Assembly (NCBI GenBank): GCA_002049455.2 | Contig: KV918822.1 | Span: 186,001-250,000 of the forward strand | DNA from: Porphyra umbilicalis | Taxonomy: Eukaryota > Rhodophyta > Bangiophyceae > Bangiales > Bangiaceae | DNA: 64,000 nucleotides | Direction of reading: 5' to 3' | In this document: positions 57,048 to 64,000 of the stretch, piece by piece | How the letters are laid out: each line of letters begins with the position of its first letter | How positions within the stretch are numbered: the first letter of the stretch is position 1 | Translations under genes and position numbers: made by a program | The notes under the pieces: model-generated | What the model was told of the DNA's origin: nothing | Database searches by the model: none | The model's input: only the letters and a program-made list of their open reading frames with translations

Positions 57048-58140
57048 ATCAAAATGGATAACCCAACGAATTTCATAATTAAACAGTCATATTTTTGGTC
57101 CACAACTGTTATTACATAAGCCATTTGACGAGGTATATCTTTGTCTTTTATGATTTCCCTTCATTTCTTAACACTGGGATTAGAAAAGTAATCTACTACA
57201 CTTAAAAGGTCATGACAGGAAATTCTAGTGATATGTGCAGAAGCACTTCGAATCAATGGTGGTCCAGAAAAACAAAGCATGGATAAACATACAGTCAGTC
57301 TCAATCAGGGGTCTTCAAGAGTGCACGATTGGGCTACGCGTACAGTATTTCTCGAAGAAAGAGCTCGCTGGTAGAGAGGATTGACGGGATGAATTGAGGC
57401 TGCGGGTAGGGAGTACTTTCTCAAATAGACTGTGTACATTTCAGGCAGATTTTTAGCTATTGGCTACAGCGGGCCCTGTTAATCCCTGAACAAGACCGAA
57501 AGCCTCTGAAGCTGACTGAACGTCGCCCAGACGACCTTCAGAGAGCCTCGGAAATCAAAAACCCACATATAGGGTGCTACCGTTTTTATAGTATCAAATA
57601 GTGGGGGCCACAATTGGCCGTGTGGGCCGCTTTTTTGACTTTTCTGGATTTGTGTTTGGGTGCTACTGGTGCTATCTAGCCTGGCGCGGTGCGGGCATGC
57701 CCGTGCCCACATTTACGATAAATGGGACCAGAAAGGGGCTATTTAACGTTGCGACTGCACTTTTCTGGACCTTCCGCGCATCCTGTGCAGCGGGCGAATG
57801 ATCGCACGTTGGGAGCTGCGGCCTCTGCACACAGCACAACTTTATCGGAACTCGCCGGCGCGCAGCAGCAAGATTAACACAATCGTGGTGTCGAGATGAC
57901 TCGTCATATACCGTGTCGCCGGGGATGGAGAGCGCAGTGATCGCCGATTCGTGGCGTGAACAGCCAGCGGGCTCTGGTGCAGCAGTGCGCGACGGTCTGC
58001 TGTCTGCAGCCTATTTTATCGTGCGGCTCCTCTCGCGTGCACGTAAATAGCTGTCCGCGATCGCACGACCACTCCGGTCACAGAGCAGTTTTTGAAGCCA
58101 TGGGCTGCAGCGACGGCGTGCTCAGCGGGACAGACCGCCC
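57048..58140. other. AT-rich intergenic after the tRNA gene
   Basis: 57048-57480 is the most AT-rich part of the window. No coding frame or further tRNA is seen. Confidence 0.4.
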
Positions 58141-58222
58141 ACATTTATCGCAGCGCACCTTCATTTTATCGCACGACTCCCTCGTTTTATCGCACAGCTC
58201 CCTCCTATTTAGTGCAACGGAC
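58141..58222 (+). repeat. Short tandem repeat, TTTATCGCAC-CTCC units
   Basis: Three adjacent units of about 26-28 bp (TTTATCGCAGCGCACC, TTTTATCGCACGACTCC, TTTTATCGCACAGCTCC) with a related unit at 58016 (TTTATCGTGCGGCTCC). Confidence 0.65.
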
Positions 58223-58282
58223 GACGGCTTTTACGATAAAATCTAGCACCTCACAGGTTGCAGTCAGACAAGCACCCGCACG

Positions 58283-58630
58283 CATGCTCGCGCCCTGGCC
58301 CCGCGGCGCGGCCCAAGGGCCAGCGTCCACCTGCTGTCCAGCGAATGGCCCACGAGTTGCAGCTGGAGCTGCAGCTGCCACTCGTGGACTGCTGGCAGCA
58401 CGACTGCTGTCGTGTTGCCTTGCCGTGCAAAAGGGGCTCTCTCGCCCCTTGCTGTGTCACAGCTGACCCTGGCACACATTCTCGTGCCCTGGCCCCGCGA
58501 CGTGGCCCGAGGTCCAGCGTCCTCCTGTGGCTGCCCAGCCAACTGCCCACGAATGGCGGCTGCCACTCTTCGACTGCTCACAGCGCGACTGCAGGCGTGC
58601 TGTCAGGCCGTGCAACAAGGGTTCTAGCTA
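58283..58630 (+). repeat. Diverged tandem duplication, about 180-bp unit
   Basis: Two units share GCCCTGGCCCCGCG, then GTCCAGCG, AATGGC, the CTGCCACTC-GACTGCT block, and the GTGCAA-AAGGG end. The first unit holds an inner palindrome (CCACGAG ... CTCGTGG around GCAGCTGGAGCTGC). Confidence 0.7.
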
Positions 58631-60580
58631 GCTGGCCGCTGCCTGCGTCTCGGACTTTCCAGCCCCCTTCCCGTCCCCGCCCCCCGCCCCTGCCAGGCTC
58701 CTCCCTCCCGACGATGAGTGGCAGCAGCAGCCTCGGCGGCGGCGCTTACTTTCCCCTCGCGCTGCCGTCGGCCGACAGGTCGGCGCGCGTCGGGCGTGCC
58801 AGCCGGCTGCCTTCATCCCACTCACGATGGACGGCTGATCGTCGGCGCCGTCACTGTTGGCGCCTGCCGACATGTGCTGTGGGCAGCACCGCTGCTGCCG
58901 CCCACGCGTCGGCGACGAGTATCCTGCGGCGGGACGGCACGGGCGGTGGCCGCGGCCGCCGCGTCGTGGGCGCGTCAAAGGAAGTTCTGCGTTCCGCGAC
59001 AGCATGGGGTGGTGGCGGCTACTGCGACGGTGGCCGCCACCGGCCTCGCCCATTGCGGATGGCTCCCGGCCGGCTGTCGTCCGTGTCGTCCGGCGCCGCA
59101 GCCACGTAGTCACCCTTTGGGGGCTGGCGGCGGCGGCGCTGCAAGCTGCTGCCCGCCGTAGGCGGTACTGCGGGTGGGAAGGCCGGCGGGCGGGCGGGCG
59201 GCAGGCAGGCGGCAGGCGCCGGCGGGGCGCAGCATGAGGAATAGACGGGGACCAGCCCGTGCGAGAGCCGGTAGCGGTTCCGATGCCAATGCCGGCGGCG
59301 CGCCGACGTGCACCCGGCGCACGTCTCCGCCTGCACCACCGTCGCGGTGGCGCGAGAAGGCCGCCGCAGACGCACCCGCCTGGCGCAGCGGATCGATGAA
59401 GGCGGCTGTGGTAGCGAGAACAAACGGACGGGGGTGGGGTGCGGCCGCCACTCGGACGTACGCGCCTGTAGCGGCGGCATCACCGGGGCGGGGCGGACCA
59501 CGGCATGGCGCCCGCACGCGACCGGGCGAAGTGCGGGCCAACGTGGCAGCGTCGCCCCCTCCCGAGCCCCCCCCGTACCCCCCCCCCCCCGCGCCAAGAG
59601 CGACAACTGCCTGGCGGCCATGCCAGCATGTAGGTCCTGGCTTCACTGCCGTGGCTGCGGCTGCCCTAGCCACGGCGCTGCGCTCGCGGCGGCAAACAGT
59701 CGGACACGTGCTCGTGGCGGCAAGGAAGTTTAACACGCCGCCCGTCGGGCGGCAGCCGGCGGCGGCCGTTGGTGCAACACGGCCGCTGCCTTAACGGCCC
59801 AGCGCGCATCGAGAACGGAAGTCTGGTGTGGTGCAGCCACGGTGGATATGCGGAGGCCGGTGCACCGGACCCCCCGCCAGTGACTCGCGGCCGACAAAGG
59901 CGGAGGGCAGCGGGTGCGGGTGGCTGTGTTGCCACCGCCGCGGCCGAGGCTGCCGTCATGGGCACGCCGCCGCCGCCGGGGACGCGCAGCGACGGTGGCC
60001 GACGGCAGCGCGATTACCGTGGGTCGCGGCGGCCGCGGCGGCGGTGGCGGTCGGCGGCGTTGCTCGTGTCCGCAGGAGCCCGTCTACGCGGCCAGGCGAC
60101 ACGCCAAGGCCACAACCACCGCGTCGAACCGCTGCCGCACCGCGGAGCGTTGGCGAGCAGTGGGGGGCGCGTCCACGCCGTCGCCATTGCCGCTGCCGCC
60201 GCCGCACTAAGCGTCGTAGCGCGGCCGCACGGCGGCGGCCCCCTGTTTGGCAGACACAAGCCAACGCGTTGCGACAGGGTGACGGCGTTAATAGGCCGCG
60301 GCGCGGCGCGGTTTCCCCCTTCACGCCCGGCGCACGCCGGCGACAGAGCAGGTGGGGGAGTCGCCGTCCCGCGTGTATAACCGCGCGGGCGCGGGCGACG
60401 GTGACCGTGCGGTGGGGGGCAGGGGGAATCCTGTCGAGCCTGACGGGGGGGGCGGGGGCTGGTGAGTCTGGCGGAGGGGATGCTCTGTCTGGTGATTGCT
60501 GGGGCGCATCCGCATGGTTTGGTTCGATTTGTTGCTAGTTTGGCCTGCTTTGTTTCTCCGTGGCCTGTTCCTGTGCCAGC
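58631..60580. other. Very GC-rich block, coding status undecided
   Basis: Frames longer than 100 codons exist in nearly every phase on both strands because stop codons are rare at this composition; residues are Ala/Arg/Gly/Pro. No domain is recognised, so no gene is called. A long C-run lies at about 59567-59590. Confidence 0.35.
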
Positions 60581-60587
60581 AATGTGG

Positions 60588-60905
60588 CGTGGTACGCTCC
60601 GAGGCGGTTCGTTGCGCTGCGCGCCTTCTTCAATCTGATATCTTTAGGGCTGTTACACGTTTTGTTCTCTTTATTTCCCGTGGTACGGTGAGTTCCCGCT
60701 GTCAGATCGGGGGTGATTCAGAAATGTCCTTGCAGATTTCCATATTTACCCGCCTTGACAACCTGGAATCGCAGGTCAGTTCGCAAACGATCTTCTGGCC
60801 GGGATCTTACAGCGATAAATCACTCCACATGCGCCGCGAACATTTTTGGGGGTGGCACGCTCTGAGGCTGTTCGTTCGACTGCGCACAATCTTCAATTCT
60901 AATCA
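60588..60905 (+). repeat. Pair of about 50-bp direct repeats
   Basis: GGTACGCTCCGAGGCGGTTC at 60588 and GGCACGCTCTGAGGCTGTTC at 60855, both continuing to TTCAAT-CT-AT, about 267 bp apart. They may be relic LTR-like or terminal repeats of a small element. Confidence 0.5.
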
Positions 60906-61086
60906 GGCACAGAGAGAAAACAACCAAGAAGCAGACGACTAGCGCAAACCAAAAGAGCACAAGCACACAATGCACGCGCACCACCAAGAGCTACATACCC
61001 GTCTCAACCTCCATCGCGTTCTTATCCCGCGGTAGACCAGGCAGCAACGCAATCAGGCGCCCGGGGCTGCGCCTGAACTTGATGGC

Positions 61087-62733
61087 CTAGTTGGTTTCGA
61101 TCTTCACCATTGAGCTAAAAAGCGCCTTCAGGCGCGGTTTCGGAGCCCCGGCCTCGTCAATAATAGCGTATGCTGCGGCCATGTCGTCCAGCTGCACTTC
61201 TAGGTCGTTGAGCATTGACTGCACCACCGCGCGACCCCAGATGGAAAAAGGCTGGTTCCGACCGGTCGCCGCCATGCCCACGACGTGCTCCTTGCGGCCG
61301 AAGGTGATCTCGTATGTGATGATCTTGCTGGCGTCGACCGGTATGTGGTCCACCACCCCCACCGCCATCGTGCAGGGGGAGGCCGCCCTGTCGTCCAGCT
61401 CTCTTGGCAGGCAAAGTTCGACGACAACAGCTCCGTTGGGCAGCTGCCCCGAGTCGTGGACCTCGACGATGGTGTAATGCATATCCCGGAAGAGCACGCG
61501 GTGGCTCCCGCCCGAGACGACACTGCCGGAGCCTGCGTCGTCTTCATCAGCATCCTCGATCTCGTCAAACCATGCCCCGCCGCTTCTTGGTAGGCGAAAC
61601 CGCAAACCACAGATCCTTGCTCACCTGCCTCGGGGAGTGTGCGTCGGAAAAGTCGAAGCGGATGCCGAATGATGGATCTTGGCCGGCGACATTGGGGGCG
61701 GTCAGCAGCGAAACGCCAGCAGGCAGCCGAACGGCTCGAGAATTGACAAACGCCAGGGCGTGGGACAGGCGGGTAGCACTCTCCGCCGACCAGTCCGCAA
61801 GTACGCTTCCCGGAGCTACCTCCGTACGCAAGCGCAAACCGCCAAGAAACCGGTGGGACCTGGTGGTGTGTGTCTGTACATTGTGTAAGAGCTTCAGGCC
61901 GTCGAGAGTGCTTGGCTGACCGGCGAACCAGGACCACCGCTTAGTGACGTCGCCCTGTTCCAGAGAGACAACACAATGATGGATATACAGCGCACACGCG
62001 CGCATTGCCAAAGACAGCATCGCCAATTATGTTCCATTGGTCAGTGGCCGTACGTACGACAACAGACGAGATATTAGCAAGCGACCACGAACAACAGGAA
62101 AATGCGTCTACCGCAGCACACACGAGAGCGACTCGAGCTGACACATACTTGGTCAGGGCGCTTGAAGGTGACCTTCGCAACCGAAGGAAAAACCTTAGCG
62201 ACGGCTTTGAGTGTGGTCTGCTGGGATGACATGACCCGCTTGATGGCATTGATCACGTTCTCCTTGGTGAGGCCGCCCGCGGTGCCACACCCCGAGGCGG
62301 CCAAGGACGCGCAGTGGGCTGCACGAACAGCGACCAACGCGCAGGGAGTTGTCGCCTCGCGAGGGTCGCACGGCTCCAACAGCATCTGGAACAACCAGTG
62401 CACTGCCTCGTTCTCGCGTAGCTCCTCTGGCGCCAAAGTCACTAAGGTGTCTTGGGGGCGCGCACATGCCGTTCCCTCCTCGGGGCTCAGCAAGGGCTGG
62501 GAGCCCCCCCGCCTGCGGGCGCGTGACGCGGCCTCGGGCGTGGCCAGCGCCGCCACGCCCACATTGGTGGCGGCCATGCTGCCCCCGCCGTCCAAAGCAT
62601 CGACTGAGTGGTCGCTATTGCCGGCAGCCGTGCCGGCGGCCGTTCCGCCTGTGCCGTCTGCCTCATCCGAGTGGGTCTGAAGCGCCCCAGCAGCACATGA
62701 CGCACCAGCGGCGATGGAGGGCGTCGTAGCCAT
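61087..62733 (-). CDS. Unrecognised protein, three predicted exons
   Basis: Exon 1 62149-62733 (ATG 62731-62733, 195 codons, Ala/Gly-rich then LAPEELRENEAVHWLFQMLL and ENVINAIKRVMSSQQTTLK). It ends CAA|GTATGT, a strong donor. The intron (61955-62148) has a TGCTAAT branch-like motif and ends GGAACAG; exon 2 61625-61954 starts in phase (GDVTKRWSWFAGQ) and ends CAG|GTGAGC. Exon 3, about 61087-61560, continues in a third frame (IEDADEDDAGSG ... VKIETN-stop); its acceptor is uncertain (GACGAG|ATC keeps phase but is weak). Phase agreement at intron 1 supports a single gene of about 460 residues. No family is recognised; exon 3 looks like a beta-rich domain (TYEITFGRKEHVVGMA). Confidence 0.6.
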
Positions 62734-62850
62734 TACTTGTGTAGCCGCTCGCGCCGCCGCGTGCAGTACGGTCTCGGAGCACTCGATAGAAGACCGGGAC
62801 GTTCAGGAAGAGCTGTCGCTGTCGTGTCCGCTAGACCCAACCCCCGCGCC

Positions 62851-62856
62851 TTTAAA
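62851..62856 (-). promoter_or_regulatory. TATA-like element of the 62.7-kb gene
   Basis: TTTAAA between GC-rich flanks, 118 bp before the predicted ATG on the minus strand. Confidence 0.3.
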
Positions 62857-64000
62857 CCCGCGGTAAACCTTCATCAGAGAGCAATTTTCTCAATGAAGGT
62901 GGCGTCCGGCATTGGCCGTCACCTAGGGCGGGCCTCATTTTGTTCTTCGTGCTTCTTGCCATTCGGGCGAGGGCACGTGTCCCCTTCCTGTTCAGTGCAT
63001 GATGGGGACCTGTCACGGTGCATTCCACCTTCTGCGGACTGCGAATGATCGTGCTCCATGCCATTGACGACTCATACCGCCTTCGCGACCATCAGAGGTT
63101 CTTGATTGCTGACGGACTCCATGCCAGAAAGTGCAGGACGCGCCGTGGCCGTGTACCGATGCGTGGCGACCTGGCTGGACCCGTTCATTGCGCACGCCTG
63201 TGGTTGACTTTTGTGGAGATCAGTGCGTGTCGTCACCCGGGTCTCTTCGGTCGACGACGCCCAGCGAAAGTCGTTGGGCTCCCGCGCCGGGCGCAAAACG
63301 CGAATGTCATCTGCAATGGCCAATCGAAGGAGGGCCGGCGCCCCAACGCCGTCGTGGGCCGTGACAGTGACAACACCCGCTGCGTCAAACGGACTCGCTG
63401 AATCTGCACACTGCCAGCCGTTCTCTCAGAAATCCAGCACTCCAACTGTTCGAAACTGTATTGCTATCCTCTAAAAATTGGTGGTTGCAGAAACAAGGGC
63501 TGCAGTGTCGACAACCGACAGGCTGTAGAAAAGGAAACGGATTGGGTGATAAAAAACTCAACGATCGACCTATTGGCTGACACCTGCTGCCAGCCATTTT
63601 GCAAGCCAATCATCGTCTCTTGCAAGAGTCAGGCAGAGCCATTGCAACGCACAATGAGACTTTCTGAGATTTTTGAGCTGCTGGCTCGGGCCAGATGACA
63701 ACCTGAAGATGGTTCTGGGCCAGACATGTCTCAATAGAAAAACAAATTTCTTCTGATTTCATGAGATCCTGAGGTGCTTTTCCGGGGCGTACGCCTCCAT
63801 CGGGCGAATGTGTAAGGATCTCAGCCGATCACTAGCCATTCTATTGGTCCACGTTTCAATGACTGCAACCACTCTACAACCGCCATTTTATGGAGGTCAG
63901 CAACACCAAATCAGCCTGCGCATGGGCATGGAGGCCGTTTTCCAAAAGTAGTGGGACAGTTCAAGAGCGAGATTTTTGGGAGAACGACTGAAGATCGTGT
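62857..64000. other. Right end of window, no supported gene
   Basis: Composition becomes AT-richer after 63420. Short frames only, no motif, no repeat seen within the window. Confidence 0.4.

Noticed and set aside
58258..60538. Many long open frames on both strands
   Set aside because: They overlap in all phases, are Ala/Arg/Gly/Pro-rich and contain no motif; stop codons are simply rare at this GC content.
1..64000. CRISPR arrays, rRNA genes, bacterial operons or an integrated giant-virus block
   Set aside because: No spaced direct-repeat arrays, no rRNA sequence, no ribosome-binding-site pattern. Ankyrin, kinase and SET genes alone do not show viral origin.

Overview
The window is nuclear DNA from a GC-rich eukaryote. 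It has Ty1/copia retrotransposons with target-site duplications, GT-AG introns with strong donors (GTATGT, GTGAGC), a eukaryotic-type tRNA gene, a SET domain, a tandem AAA ATPase of ATAD2/Yta7 type, ankyrin repeats and a Myb/SANT-like domain. A GC-rich alga or other protist is plausible, but the sequence alone does not fix the lineage.

Layout. 0-1 kb: edge-truncated minus-strand gene with a possible ParB-like domain. 2.9-13.75 kb: a copia element (family A) split by an intact family B copia element nested inside it (6.34-11.29 kb); both have clean 5-bp target duplications. 13.8-17.9 kb: no convincing gene, but small diverged repeat families. 18.17-22.37 kb: one continuous frame of about 1,400 codons (possible ParB-like domain, then beta-class amino DNA methyltransferase, then SET domain), interrupted by five stop codons and no frameshift. 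22.85-23.25 kb: foldback element. 23.45-24.31 kb: small protein kinase. 24.67-39.15 kb: head-to-tail array of family B copia elements sharing LTRs, period about 4,541 bp, ending in a truncated copy joined to a duplicated piece of host gene. 39.2-40.1 kb: host gene fragment carrying a solo LTR. 40.71-45.67 kb: a further family B element on the plus strand. 45.77-48.40 kb: ATAD2/Yta7-like AAA gene broken by a one-base insertion and by a 242-bp hAT-like MITE. 49.07-50.51 kb: ankyrin-repeat gene with two in-frame stops. 52.1-53.4 kb: G-rich minisatellite. 54.3-56.2 kb: Myb/SANT-like plus coiled-coil gene. 56.97 kb: tRNA-Thr(CGT) in an AT-rich island. 58-60.5 kb: GC-rich repeats. 61.1-62.7 kb: minus-strand gene with probable introns.

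About 25-26 kb of the 64 kb is copia sequence. The copia elements share a primer binding site that matches the anticodon arm of initiator tRNA-Met rather than its 3' end, which points to half-tRNA priming. The most unusual object is the methyltransferase-SET polyprotein, which puts a DNA-methylation writer and a protein-lysine-methylation writer in one frame. Several loci carry stop codons in otherwise unshifted frames, suggesting recent decay dominated by point mutation.
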